A DNA stretch of 37,641 nt from an uncultured Geobacter sp. (lineage in GTDB: Bacteria; Desulfobacterota; Desulfuromonadia; Geobacterales; Geobacteraceae). A program made the position numbers and the translations under genes. The DNA is taken from contig CAIYDQ010000087.1 of assembly GCA_903925075.1 (NCBI GenBank), positions 1 to 37,641 of the forward strand, in the 5' to 3' direction. This document shows, piece by piece, positions 1 to 8,522 of the stretch. Every line of letters starts with the position of its first letter. Within the stretch, counting starts at the first letter, position 1. The notes under the pieces are model-generated. The model did not search any database. It was not told the DNA's origin and saw nothing but the letters and a program-made list of their open reading frames with translations.

Positions 1-102
1 ATGGCGTTTCCCTGCTAATTCCTAAAGCAGTTGGCTGCGTGTCCGTTTTCACCACACTTTCAGGAAACTGCTTGCAGGTCGGTTATCTGTCAACATTAAA
101 AA

Positions 103-134
103 AAGGCCAAATTCGGCATGCCGAATTTGGCCTT
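103..134 (-). terminator. Palindromic hairpin, minus-strand terminator-like
   Basis: A perfect 28-base palindrome (105-132, GGCC...GGCC with centre GGCATGCC) is extended by AA/TT on its flanks and preceded on the plus strand by a run of seven A. Read on the minus strand this is a hairpin followed by T residues, the form of an intrinsic terminator. The stem has almost no loop, so the real fold would open at the centre. Confidence 0.55.
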
Positions 135-294
135 AACTAGTTGATCACAGGCCTCATGAGTGCGAATTTGGGAACTTTGTCGCCAAATTATCTCATGTGT
201 TGTCAGAGTACCAAAAACGGGCAAAAGCTGCCAAGATGCTGATTTCACATTCGAAAGTCTGTAAAAGGTCCGTAAAACAAAATCGGGAGGCCAA

Positions 295-326
295 ATAAAA
301 AAACCGCCCAAGTGAATGGGCGGTTT
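295..326 (-). terminator. Intrinsic terminator of the small zinc-ribbon gene
   Basis: Arms AAACCGCCCA (301-310) and TGGGCGGTTT (317-326) pair perfectly around a six-base loop. On the minus strand the hairpin is followed by a T-rich tract. It lies about 45 bases downstream of the stop codon of the minus-strand gene at 369-542 and most likely ends that transcript. Confidence 0.8.
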
Positions 327-368
327 CAAGGATGCCAGATTGAATGCGGGCGAGGGTGCAGTTCCGCG

Positions 369-542
369 CTACGCGGCTTTCTTATCCTCCCTCGGTACTT
401 CTTCAAAGGACTCAGCGTCGTTGTTAAGGCATTTCGGGCATTCCAGCGCCGCGAAATTGGCGCTCACGGTTATCGGAGTGAACTCGCTGGCCATTGCCTG
501 AAAGTAGCAGATTCCACATTCGAATAGACTCTTGTCGTTCAT
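369..542 (-). CDS. Small zinc-ribbon/rubredoxin-like protein, 57 aa
   Basis: The 57-residue product has two CxxC knuckles (C9-x2-C12 and C35-x2-C38) separated by 22 residues, as in zinc ribbons or rubredoxin-like metal sites, and an acidic tail ending in KKAA. I do not recognise a named family. The start is the internal ATG at 542, because a strong GGAGAA ribosome binding site precedes it. An upstream in-frame ATG would add residues of low-complexity, non-coding character. A terminator follows at 295-326. About 180 bases upstream lies a copy of the palindrome that also sits in front of the neighbouring TetR gene, so repression by that regulator is likely. A metal-binding or redox role is inferred only from the cysteines. 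Confidence 0.65.
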   Translation of the reverse strand: MNDKSLFECGICYFQAMASEFTPITVSANFAALECPKCLNNDAESFEEVPREDKKAA

Positions 543-724
543 GGCGTTCTCCTTTTTTTGGTGGTCGCTGCATCTGCTTGCTACGCTTTCTGCGTCAACT
601 TCCGCTTTCTGCTCCCGCTTTCCCGCTCTCTGCTCCCGTGTTCCCTTTCTTTCGCGTTCCCTCTTGCTGCCATTCGTCCGCTTGCATCGCATGTTTGCAG
701 GTACTGCCGACGATTCCTCTGGGT

Positions 725-734
725 CAAACGTTTG
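725..734. promoter_or_regulatory. TetR operator candidate, copy 1 (CAAACGTTTG)
   Basis: The perfect 10-base palindrome CAAACGTTTG lies between the TetR gene and the small zinc-ribbon gene, in the likely promoter region of the latter. An identical core is found at 1373-1382 directly upstream of the TetR start. Two identical palindromes bracketing a TetR gene are typical of its operators. No binding evidence is available. Confidence 0.6.
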
Positions 735-756
735 TTTAATTGTTTTGACAAAAAAA

Positions 757-1356
757 TTACCGCAGTATGCCCTTGCCAAAGATTTCCATGATATGCCGGA
801 TCAGCTCTTCGTCACGTTCCGGCGCTTGGTCAACCAACTCGCCGGTTGCCGGTTCCAGCAGAAAATAAAAATTGATCATGCCGGCCAGCGCCAATACGGC
901 ATCCGCCGGGTTCAGTGCCTCTCTGAAACGCCGCTGCTCAACCCCCATGGAGAAGGTGTCCAGCAGCGTCTGCACCACCCCGAGGATCGCCGGTTTGACG
1001 ATGGATTCGAAGCAGGGGGTCGGGTTGGTCAACTCGCCGGTATAAAACCTCAGCAGGTGCGGGTTCATGCGGTACCTGGCCACGGTGGCGCGCAGGTACA
1101 GCTCGAATTTTCCCATGGGATCGCCGTCGATCTCCTTTAACTCCAAAACCGGCTTCAAGGTGTCGAACTGCTGGTTCAGTACCGCGGCGTACAGTCCTTC
1201 CTTGCCGCCGAAATAATAGGAGATCATGGAGAGGTTTGCCCCCGCCGCCTTGGCGATTTCCCTGACCCCGACGCCGTTGAATCCCTTCTCGGCAAAGAGC
1301 GGGGTGCTGGCGGCGATAAGGTTTGACCTGCTATCGTTTTCAGGCGTCGTGAGCAT
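757..1356 (-). CDS. TetR/AcrR family transcriptional regulator (CecR-like), 199 aa
   Basis: The N-terminal part (residues about 10-55) has the TetR helix-turn-helix pattern: FAEKGFNGVGVREIAKAAG followed by NLSMISYYFGGKEGLY. The YYFGGKEGLY form is typical of the CecR/YbiH branch. The rest is the helical ligand-binding and dimerisation domain, length normal for the family. The start at 1356 is preceded by a GGAGGAGAG ribosome binding site. A palindrome CAAACGTTTG lies 17 bases upstream of the start codon and again at 725-734, so autoregulation and control of the small gene at 369-542 are likely. The inducer is unknown; members of this group often sense small hydrophobic compounds. Confidence 0.9.
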   Translation of the reverse strand: MLTTPENDSRSNLIAASTPLFAEKGFNGVGVREIAKAAGANLSMISYYFGGKEGLYAAVLNQQFDTLKPVLELKEIDGDPMGKFELYLRATVARYRMNPHLLRFYTGELTNPTPCFESIVKPAILGVVQTLLDTFSMGVEQRRFREALNPADAVLALAGMINFYFLLEPATGELVDQAPERDEELIRHIMEIFGKGILR

Positions 1357-1372
1357 CTCTCCTCCCAGCGTT

Positions 1373-1382
1373 CAAACGTTTG
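1373..1382. promoter_or_regulatory. TetR operator candidate, copy 2 (CAAACGTTTG)
   Basis: This is the second copy of the palindrome at 725-734, 17 bases upstream of the TetR start codon on the minus strand. The shared core extends to TCAAACGTTTGT in both copies when read on the plus strand. The position fits autorepression. Confidence 0.65.
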
Positions 1383-1515
1383 TCCAGTATCATCATATCA
1401 CCTCTTTGCCGAGAAAGTCCTTAATAAAATCGGGCCACAGGCAGCCACAGGCACTTTTTCGCCCTTCCTTTGCCCACACGTGCAGGCAAGTCTGCCTTGC
1501 GCCTGCAATAAAAAC

Positions 1516-1544
1516 AAGCCGGAGGCAGTTTCGCCCCCCGGCTT
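1516..1544 (-). terminator. Intrinsic terminator after the secreted small protein gene
   Basis: Arms AAGCCGG (1516-1522) and CCGGCTT (1538-1544) can pair. On the minus strand the hairpin is followed by a T-rich tract (the complement of ATAAAAACA). It lies downstream of the gene at 1599-1865 and upstream of the TetR gene, so it separates the two transcripts. Confidence 0.7.
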
Positions 1545-1598
1545 ATTATTCGGTACTTGTTGCTTGGCAGCGCAACAGCTTGGCGATCGACTTCCCCG

Positions 1599-1865
1599 CT
1601 ATTTCGCCTTCAGGGTGTCCAGCATCTGCTCCACTTCTTTCAACTTATCCTCGATCTTTTTCAGCTCGTCCGCCGAATAGACCTTCTTGCCATTTTGAAT
1701 CTCGGTGTCCAGCTTCTTCATCCTGCGCTGGACGACGTCCGCCCGCTTCAGGCAATTGCCCGCCTGCAGCTTGCACAGATACTGATCCTGCGGGGTGTCC
1801 TGCGCGAAAGCCGGAGCGCAGTTTGCCATGATTGCCATCATCAACAAGAACATCGCTTTCTTCAT
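1599..1865 (-). CDS. Small secreted coiled-coil protein, 88 aa
   Basis: The product starts with MKKAMFLLMMAIMANCAPAFA, a clear Sec signal peptide with an AFA-Q cleavage site, so the mature protein is about 67 residues and periplasmic. Two cysteines (in QYLCKLQAGNCLK) could form a disulfide. The C-terminal half is a charged amphipathic helix (heptad-like KKIEDKLKEVEQMLDTLKAK) expected to form a coiled coil. The ATG at 1865 is chosen because GGAGG lies just upstream and the signal peptide begins there. It is the last gene of a minus-strand run that includes the AmiS/UreI-like, DUF4242 and porin genes. I do not recognise the family and assign no function. Confidence 0.7.
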   Translation of the reverse strand: MKKAMFLLMMAIMANCAPAFAQDTPQDQYLCKLQAGNCLKRADVVQRRMKKLDTEIQNGKKVYSADELKKIEDKLKEVEQMLDTLKAK

Positions 1866-1922
1866 GTCGCTTCCTCCCGTGAAACAATTTAATTTAGGCG
1901 GCATCTTCGCGTTAATTTCGCC

Positions 1923-2453
1923 CTAGAACGGCAGCTTTCCGTAGCCCATGAGGCCAAAGGCCGGGACCAGCAGGCAGGTGAAGCTGAGCACCAGGAACAT
2001 GGTCGCGGCAACCTTCGGGTTGATCTTGCCGTAGGTCACGCCGGTGACCGTGAAGCAGATGACGACGAAGGTCAGGTTCATGAAGGCCAGATACGGGGTT
2101 ACGCCGATGATGGTTTTGCCGTCCGGCTTGATGCCGCCGCCGGTGGCGAAGAGGTACGCGTACACGGCGCAGACCACGCCGACCAGCAGCGCGCCGTTGC
2201 CGACGGTGCGAAGATCCTCGACGCCGGTCATGAGGGCGTGGCCGGTCTGCATGTAAAGAACGCCGAAGACGAAGAGCAGTCCGGCGGTGAAGGGGTCGGT
2301 GAAGACCGCCGCCTGAAGAATGGCGCCGATGACCACCAGCACTCCTACCACCATGCTGACAAAACCCGTACTTTTGGCCTCGCCGAAACCGAGGAAAAAC
2401 ATGCCGACCGGTACCCACATTATGCTGATCAAAACAAGCAGAGCTAACGTCAT
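1923..2453 (-). CDS. AmiS/UreI-like six-helix membrane protein, 176 aa
   Basis: The product has six hydrophobic segments and almost no soluble domain. Length and topology match the AmiS/UreI family of proton-gated urea or short-chain amide channels. Weak motif resemblance is seen in helix 2 (STGFVSMVVGVLVVIGAI) and in the last two helices with a connecting GKINPK loop. The ATG at 2453 has AAGGAG upstream, and the earlier in-frame ATG would only add a basic non-hydrophobic stretch. It follows the DUF4242 gene by 79 bases on the same strand. No urease or amidase gene is present in the window, so the transported compound (amide, urea, or a small acid) is open. Confidence 0.6.
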   Translation of the reverse strand: MTLALLVLISIMWVPVGMFFLGFGEAKSTGFVSMVVGVLVVIGAILQAAVFTDPFTAGLLFVFGVLYMQTGHALMTGVEDLRTVGNGALLVGVVCAVYAYLFATGGGIKPDGKTIIGVTPYLAFMNLTFVVICFTVTGVTYGKINPKVAATMFLVLSFTCLLVPAFGLMGYGKLPF

Positions 2454-2532
2454 AGTCGTTCTCCTTAGCGTCGTTATTACCTCTCGCGGCCGGCCTCGTT
2501 GCCGGCTTGGAGAAGAGAGTTGCAACCGCGGC

Positions 2533-2805
2533 CTACTCGGCGGTGGTCGGGTCTATGATGGTGCGCACTTCGGACACGCTGTTGGCGGGAAATCCGCCCT
2601 GGCTGGCATGCTCGAGCACCATCTCCTGGTTGGGGGCAATGTATATGCAATAGATCTTGTCGTCGGTGACGTAGCTTTGCACCCACTGTATCTGGGGACC
2701 CAAGCCGCTCAGCACGCTGCACGATTTCTGAGATATTGCCTGCAGCGTTTCAGCCGATAGGGCTCCGGCGCCAGGGAGTTCGCGTTCGATCACATACTTT
2801 GGCAT
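2533..2805 (-). CDS. DUF4242 family protein, 90 aa
   Basis: The 90-residue protein begins MPKYVIERELPGAGALS and contains the WVQSYVTDDKIYCIYIAP core typical of DUF4242, a ferredoxin-like alpha/beta fold. Some members of the wider group, for example SCO4226, are nickel-binding. There is no signal peptide, so it should be cytoplasmic. The ATG at 2805 is preceded by a GGAGA ribosome binding site. It lies between the porin and the AmiS/UreI-like gene on the minus strand, probably in one transcript started by the sigma-54 promoter at 4285-4300. Its function is not established. Confidence 0.8.
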   Translation of the reverse strand: MPKYVIERELPGAGALSAETLQAISQKSCSVLSGLGPQIQWVQSYVTDDKIYCIYIAPNQEMVLEHASQGGFPANSVSEVRTIIDPTTAE

Positions 2806-2883
2806 GAAGGTCTCCTTTTCAGATGTTGTTGACTTTCGCCGTTGCTGTCGTGCATCCGTGTCCGCATGGCCGCGCCTGCGCGG

Positions 2884-4161
2884 TTAGAAGAAGAAGAAGG
2901 TGCCCACGGAGAAGGCGTTGGCCTTCTGATCGGCGTCGTTGAACCACTTGTTGGTGGTGTGGGTGTATTCGGCCATCACCTGCCAGGCGGGGGTGATGTT
3001 CTGGTAGACGCCAACGGTGAGCGCGCCCCTGTTTTTGAGCTCCGCTGCGCCTGCGGCGCGGGCTGCCTTGTCGGCGTCGGTCTCTTCCATGATGTTCATG
3101 CCGTAGTTGACGCCGAGCTTGGTGGTGGTCGTCGCCATGTAGGTGGCCTGCACCAGGAAGCCCGAGCTCTTGCGCTCTTTGCCGGCCGCGTCGAGCGAAT
3201 CGGTGTCCAGCAACAACAAGGAGCCGATGCCTTTGCCGGTGAAGCCGGAAGCCAGCAGTTCAGCGCCGGCAAAGCCCACCTGCACGCCGCCCGAAACGCC
3301 GGTGGCGTTGACGTCCAGCGCGGGGGTCGCCGGCGAGCCCGGCGTGGCCAGCGCGAACGGCGTCGCAGCCGTGGGGGCCACGGCGGGGGAGGCGTTCCTC
3401 TTGGCGTGCTGGTAAATGCCGTTCACCCAGGTTTGAACGCTGCCGCCGGTAAACTTGGTGGCGTAGGTGATCTCGGCTTCCACGGCGGGGCTCTTGGTCA
3501 CGGTGGCCGCGACGTCGCCGGCGATCTTGCTGGGGTCTACCAGGCTCACCGCCACTTTGACGCCGCCCAGGCTCGGGGTGGTGTAGCGGATGTTGGGGCT
3601 GAATTCGGCATAGAGATAGCCGCTGCCGATGTGTCCGAGGGTGGTGCCGGGAGACTTGGGCCCGCCGGGGTCGCCGACGCCGAAGAGGGTCATGTCGGTC
3701 AGGATGCTCTTGCCCTGGAACAGGTTGAGCGCCTTGCCGGCCAGGACCTGGCCGTAAGCGCCCTCGGCTGCGAACCACAGCTCGCGGGTGTCGATCTGGC
3801 TGCTGAAGGTGGTTCTGGTGCCGCCGGCCTGGATCTGGGGATAGAAACCGAGACGGGCGGTGATGTCCACGCCGTTCACGGTCGGCGCCTTGGCGTTGAA
3901 GGCGATCAGGCCCGGCAAAAGCCCGGTCCTGATGGTGCTCGACTGGCCGGGAACGATGCTCCCCAGGCCCGGATTGACGCCGGCCGGTGTCTTGCCGCCG
4001 TCTTGATAGATCAAAAAGGTGTTCAGGAAACCGTCGGTGGTAAACGCCCAGCTCTTTGCATCGGTCTTGCTGCCGAACAGCGTGATCTCGGCGTGCGCGG
4101 CGCCCGCGGTTGCGGCGACCAGCAGGGCCGCAGCCAGGGTGGGTACTAATCTTTTAAACAT
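2884..4161 (-). CDS. Outer-membrane porin, 425 aa
   Basis: The start at 4161 gives MFKRLVPTLAAALLVAATAGAAHA, a signal peptide with an AHA cleavage site, preceded by AAGGAGG. The mature part is rich in alternating polar/hydrophobic strands with aromatic belts and ends in phenylalanines (GTFFFF), the C-terminal signature recognised by the outer-membrane assembly machinery. Length and composition fit a 16-strand Gram-negative general porin. An Ala/Pro/Thr-rich stretch in the middle (around VAPTAATPFALATPGSPATPA) is probably an external loop. A perfect sigma-54 promoter lies about 125 bases upstream, so the porin is probably induced together with the alcohol-oxidation genes on the other strand and may admit their substrate. 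Confidence 0.8.
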   Translation of the reverse strand: MFKRLVPTLAAALLVAATAGAAHAEITLFGSKTDAKSWAFTTDGFLNTFLIYQDGGKTPAGVNPGLGSIVPGQSSTIRTGLLPGLIAFNAKAPTVNGVDITARLGFYPQIQAGGTRTTFSSQIDTRELWFAAEGAYGQVLAGKALNLFQGKSILTDMTLFGVGDPGGPKSPGTTLGHIGSGYLYAEFSPNIRYTTPSLGGVKVAVSLVDPSKIAGDVAATVTKSPAVEAEITYATKFTGGSVQTWVNGIYQHAKRNASPAVAPTAATPFALATPGSPATPALDVNATGVSGGVQVGFAGAELLASGFTGKGIGSLLLLDTDSLDAAGKERKSSGFLVQATYMATTTTKLGVNYGMNIMEETDADKAARAAGAAELKNRGALTVGVYQNITPAWQVMAEYTHTTNKWFNDADQKANAFSVGTFFFF

Positions 4162-4284
4162 TTTTGCCTCCTTAACGATTGAATGCCAACTGTCGTTTGC
4201 TGCCGTTATATTTCCTGCAACTGGTGTGAAGCCCGTAGCATTGCGGTTGCACGGGTGCGCTCTCGGAGCAGTGACATGCCTCAT

Positions 4285-4300
4285 TGCAATCGAAATGCCA
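4285..4300 (-). promoter_or_regulatory. Sigma-54 promoter (-24/-12) for the porin operon
   Basis: Read on the minus strand the sequence is TGGCATTTCGATTGCA: TGGCAT, five bases, TTGCA. The -24 GG and -12 GC are separated by exactly ten bases, as required. It points at the porin start at 4161 and lies back to back with the plus-strand sigma-54 promoter at 4574. Confidence 0.8.
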
Positions 4301-4440
4301 ATAAATAAAACGCTGATTTACCCAGGCTTGAGCGGAGTTGCGCCCAGATTGGTCCGCCGCAACTCCCGGCGGAGTGGGGAAGAATTGGACGGGTTTATCC
4401 AAATGGCGCTAATCGAGCGGCTCCACAGGCTGGGGATTAC

Positions 4441-4455
4441 CTCCACAGTGTGGAG
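4441..4455. promoter_or_regulatory. Perfect palindrome, likely activator (enhancer) site
   Basis: CTCCACAGTGTGGAG is a perfect inverted repeat about a central G. It lies about 140 bases from the leftward sigma-54 promoter and about 120 bases from the rightward one, a normal distance for a sigma-54 activator site serving both. A half-site-like CTCCACAGG occurs just upstream (near 4420). Related motifs flank the start of the radical SAM gene at 9571-9635. The likely protein is the NtrC-type regulator encoded at 7125-8522; this is inference. Confidence 0.55.
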
Positions 4456-4573
4456 TATTTGTGCTGTCGTCCTCGCTCGCCGGGGGGGCGTCGGCGCCGG
4501 TGGAGCGTCACAGGCGGATTTTTTTCGAAAAAAGTCTGCATTCCCCGGTGAAATAAAACACTCTTTGACATAG

Positions 4574-4589
4574 TGGCACGGCATTTGCT
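4574..4589 (+). promoter_or_regulatory. Sigma-54 promoter (-24/-12) for the first alcohol dehydrogenase operon
   Basis: TGGCACGGCATTTGCT matches the sigma-54 consensus TGGCAC-N5-TTGCW without mismatch, with ten bases between GG and GC. Transcription would begin near 4600 and leave a leader of about 165 bases containing the four tandem repeats at 4641-4736. Confidence 0.9.
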
Positions 4590-4640
4590 AATTTATACGG
4601 TGCCGACGGGCGCTTTTTCGGCGGCAAGGCAGGACTTTTT

Positions 4641-4736
4641 CCCGGTTGGAAAGAACAGGTTTTCCCCGGTTGGAAAGAACAGGTTTCCCCAGTTGGAAGG
4701 AACAGGTTTTTGCCGATTGGAAAGAACGGGTTTTAG
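4641..4736 (+). repeat. Four tandem ~24-base repeats in the 5' leader
   Basis: The unit CCGGTTGGAAAGAACAGGTT occurs four times with small changes; its TTGGAA core begins at 4646, 4670, 4693 and 4717 (period 24, 23, 24). The array lies between the sigma-54 promoter and the ribosome binding site of the alcohol dehydrogenase, so it is transcribed as leader RNA. Each unit carries a GGA triplet. There are no unique spacers, so it is not a CRISPR array. Confidence 0.85.
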
Positions 4737-4765
4737 CGAGCTGGTCTCGGCAAAGGAGCACGGTG

Positions 4766-5928
4766 ATGACGGATTGCGCCAATCAACTGCAACGTTACAA
4801 ATTCGAGGTCCCGGAGATCGTCTTCGGACGCGGCATGCTCTCGCAGGTGGGGTCCTGCGCCCGCCGCCTCGGGGGGCGCAAGATCTTCCTGGTGAGCGAT
4901 CAGGGGCTGTTCAACGCCGGCTGGGTGGACCAGGTCATGAAGAGCCTGCTGGAGGCGCGGCTGGAATTCGTCTACTTCGATCAGATCACCATCAACCCGA
5001 GGGACGTGGACATAGAGGAAGGGGCGCGCGAGTACCTGCGCCAGGGGGCGGACGTGATCGTCGGGCTGGGCGGCGGCTCCGCCATGGACGCGGCCAAGGG
5101 GATCGCCATCCTCTCTGCCAACGGCGGCAGGATCCAGGACTTCGAGGGGAACGACCGGATCATCCGGCCGCTGCCGCCCATGGTGCTCTGCCCGACCACC
5201 TGCGGCACCGGCTCGGACGTCTCCCAGTTCGCCATCATCACCGACACCAAGAAGCGCTGCAAACTGACCATCATGAGCCGCTGCGTGGCCCCTGACATAA
5301 GCCTCACCGATCCGGACACGCTCAGCACCCTCCCCGAGGAATACATCTGCACCACCGCCACCGACGCGCTCAGCCACGCGCTGGAGGCCTACTTCTCCAT
5401 CGCCTCCACCACGCTCACCGACGTGCACGCGGTGAAGGCGATCCGCCTTTTGAAGGGGAACCTGGTCGAGGCGGTGCGCGAGCAGACCCCCGACGCCATG
5501 GAGAACCTGTCGCGGGCGAGCCTGCACGCCGGCATGGCCTTCTCCAACTCCCTGCTCGGCATCGTGCACGCCCTGGCCCACCCGATCGGGGGGTATTACA
5601 ACGCCAACCACGGCTCGATCAACGCGGTGCTGCTCCCGGAGGTGATCCGCTACGATCTGCCGGTGGTCACCGAGAAGCTTTCGGAGCTCGCCTGGGGGCT
5701 CGGGCACAAGGAGGCCTGCAACGACAAGGAGGCCTCCGAAGTGGTGCAAGGCGAGGTGGAATCGCTGCTGGAGGCCTGCTCCGCGCCGCGCAGCCTGAGA
5801 AGCCTGGGAGTCAAGCGCGAGGACCTGCCGGAGCTGGCCAACAGGGCGCTCAACGACGCCTGCCTGATCACCTCCCCGCGCCAGGCCGACGCCAAGGATC
5901 TGTTGACCATCCTGGAGAGAGCCTACTG

Positions 5929-5929
<1 letters not shown>
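4766..5929 (+). CDS. Iron-containing (class III) alcohol dehydrogenase, 387 aa
   Basis: NAD(P)-dependent alcohol/aldehyde oxidoreductase of the iron ADH family, cytoplasmic. The nucleotide-binding motif GGGSAMD is at residues 102-108. The expected metal ligands are present: D200 and H204 in TTATDALSHALEAY, H268 in the VHALAHPIGG segment, and H282 in NHG. Length is normal. The ATG at 4766 is used because AAGGAG (4752-4757) precedes it; the open frame further upstream is the repeat leader. The stop codon overlaps the start of the kinase gene by one base (TGATG), so the two are translationally coupled. It is driven by the sigma-54 promoter at 4574. Substrate is unknown; with the downstream AOR it probably makes the aldehyde that the AOR oxidises. 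Confidence 0.9.
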
Positions 5930-7124
<1,195 letters not shown>

Positions 7125-7137
<13 letters not shown>

Positions 7138-8522
7138 AAAAGGACAAGGGGCTGAAACTGCTGGTGGTCGAGGACGACAAGCCGCTCAGGGAGCTGTTGC
7201 AGATGGAGCTTTCCCGCAGCGGCTACAAGGTGGAAGTGGCAACCGACGGCGCCGAGGGGCTGCACAAGTACCGCGAGGAGAATTTCAACGTGGTGCTGCT
7301 CGACGTCAAGATGCCGGGGATGGACGGCATCGAGGTGTTGCGCCAGATGCGGGCCGAGACCAACCTGCCGGAAGTGATCATGTTCACCGGTCACGGCGCC
7401 ATCGACACCGCCGTCGAGTGCATCAAATACGGCGCCTACGACTACCTCACCAAGCCGGTGAAGCTCGACGAGCTGGAGATGGTGATCGACAAGGCCTACG
7501 AGAAAAACCGGCTGCGGCTGGAAAACATCAGCCTGAAGCTGGAGGTGAGCAAGTTCGAGAGCCATCAGATCGTCGGTCGCAGCCCTTCGCTCATGAAGGT
7601 GTTGGAGGTGGTCAAGCGCTGGGGTCCCGCCGACGAGCACGTGCTGATCTACGGGGAGAGCGGCACCGGCAAGGAGCTGATCTCCCGCGCCGTGCATGAT
7701 GCGAGCAGCCGGGTCGCCAAGCCGTTCGTCACGGTCAACTGCGGCAGGCTCAACATCAACACCGCCGAGAGCGAGCTGTTCGGCCACACCCAGGGGGCGT
7801 TCACCGGCGCCACCAAGGCCAGGGCGGGGCTGTTCGAGCTCGCCGACACCGGCACGCTCTTCATGGACGAGGTCTCCGAGATGCCGCTGGACGTCCAGGT
7901 GAAGCTTTTGCGCGTCCTGGAGACCGGCACCTTCCGGCGCATGGGGGGAAACCACGACATCAGCGTGGACGTGCGTTTCGTCTTCGCCTCCAACAAGAAC
8001 CTGCAGGAGTGCGTGAACCGCGGCGAGTTCCGCGAGGACCTGTTCCACCGCATCAACCTCCTCCCCATCGACCTGCCGCCGCTGCGCGAGCGCTCGGAAG
8101 ACATCATCCCGCTTGCCTACTTCTTCATGAAGACGGCGACCGGCCGCGGGCACGAGAACTGGGAGATCACCGAGGAGGCGGCGGCGGCCATGACCGCCTA
8201 CAACTGGCCCGGCAACGTGCGGGAGCTGCGCAACACCGTGCGCCGCGCCTGCATCATGGCGACCGAGGCCCAGATCGGCGCAGAGCTGCTCCCCTTCGCC
8301 CCTCCCAAGGCGCTCCCCCCCCGGCAGAGCGCGCCTGCGGCGCCGAGCCAGTTGCCGCTCTGGGTGGTGGAGCGCGATCACATCGAGAACGTGCTGGAGC
8401 AGGTCGAGGGGAACAAGAGCCGTGCGGCCAAGATCCTGGAGATCGACCGCAAGACGCTGTACACCAAACTTGAGAGATACGGCCTGGACGCGGTTGCCCC
8501 GGCCGGAAAGGGGACGCCGTGA
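7125..8522 (+). CDS. NtrC-family sigma-54-dependent response regulator, 465 aa
   Basis: Three domains in order: receiver (residues about 10-125, phospho-acceptor D60 in VVLLDVKMPG), AAA+ sigma-54 activation domain with Walker A GESGTGKE (177-184) and the sigma-54-contacting loop GAFTGA (224-229), and a C-terminal Fis-type helix-turn-helix (GNKSRAAKILEIDRKTLYTK). It is therefore an activator that needs enhancer sites and sigma-54 promoters, and the window contains three such promoters (4285, 4574, 11155). It lies in the operon started by one of them, so positive autoregulation is likely. Its frame overlaps the end of the kinase gene and the start of moaA. Confidence 0.93.

Larger units (their letters stand above)
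1..368. other. Intergenic stretch with two minus-strand hairpins
   Basis: No credible gene is seen here. The stretch holds two minus-strand terminator-like hairpins (103-134 and 295-326, listed separately). The roughly 160 bases between them have no good start site or coding signal. A small RNA or the tail of the neighbouring transcript could lie there, but nothing in the sequence proves it. Confidence 0.5.

Noticed and set aside
595-663. Tandem repeat of CTCTGCTCCCG-type units
   Set aside because: Only two imperfect copies in a pyrimidine-rich stretch; not enough to call a repeat feature.
2842-4149. Long plus-strand open frame opposite the porin gene
   Set aside because: It is an antisense artefact of GC-rich codon use; the minus-strand frame has signal peptide, barrel features and ribosome binding site.
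4641-4736. CRISPR array
   Set aside because: The four repeats are directly adjacent without unique spacers, and no cas genes are present.
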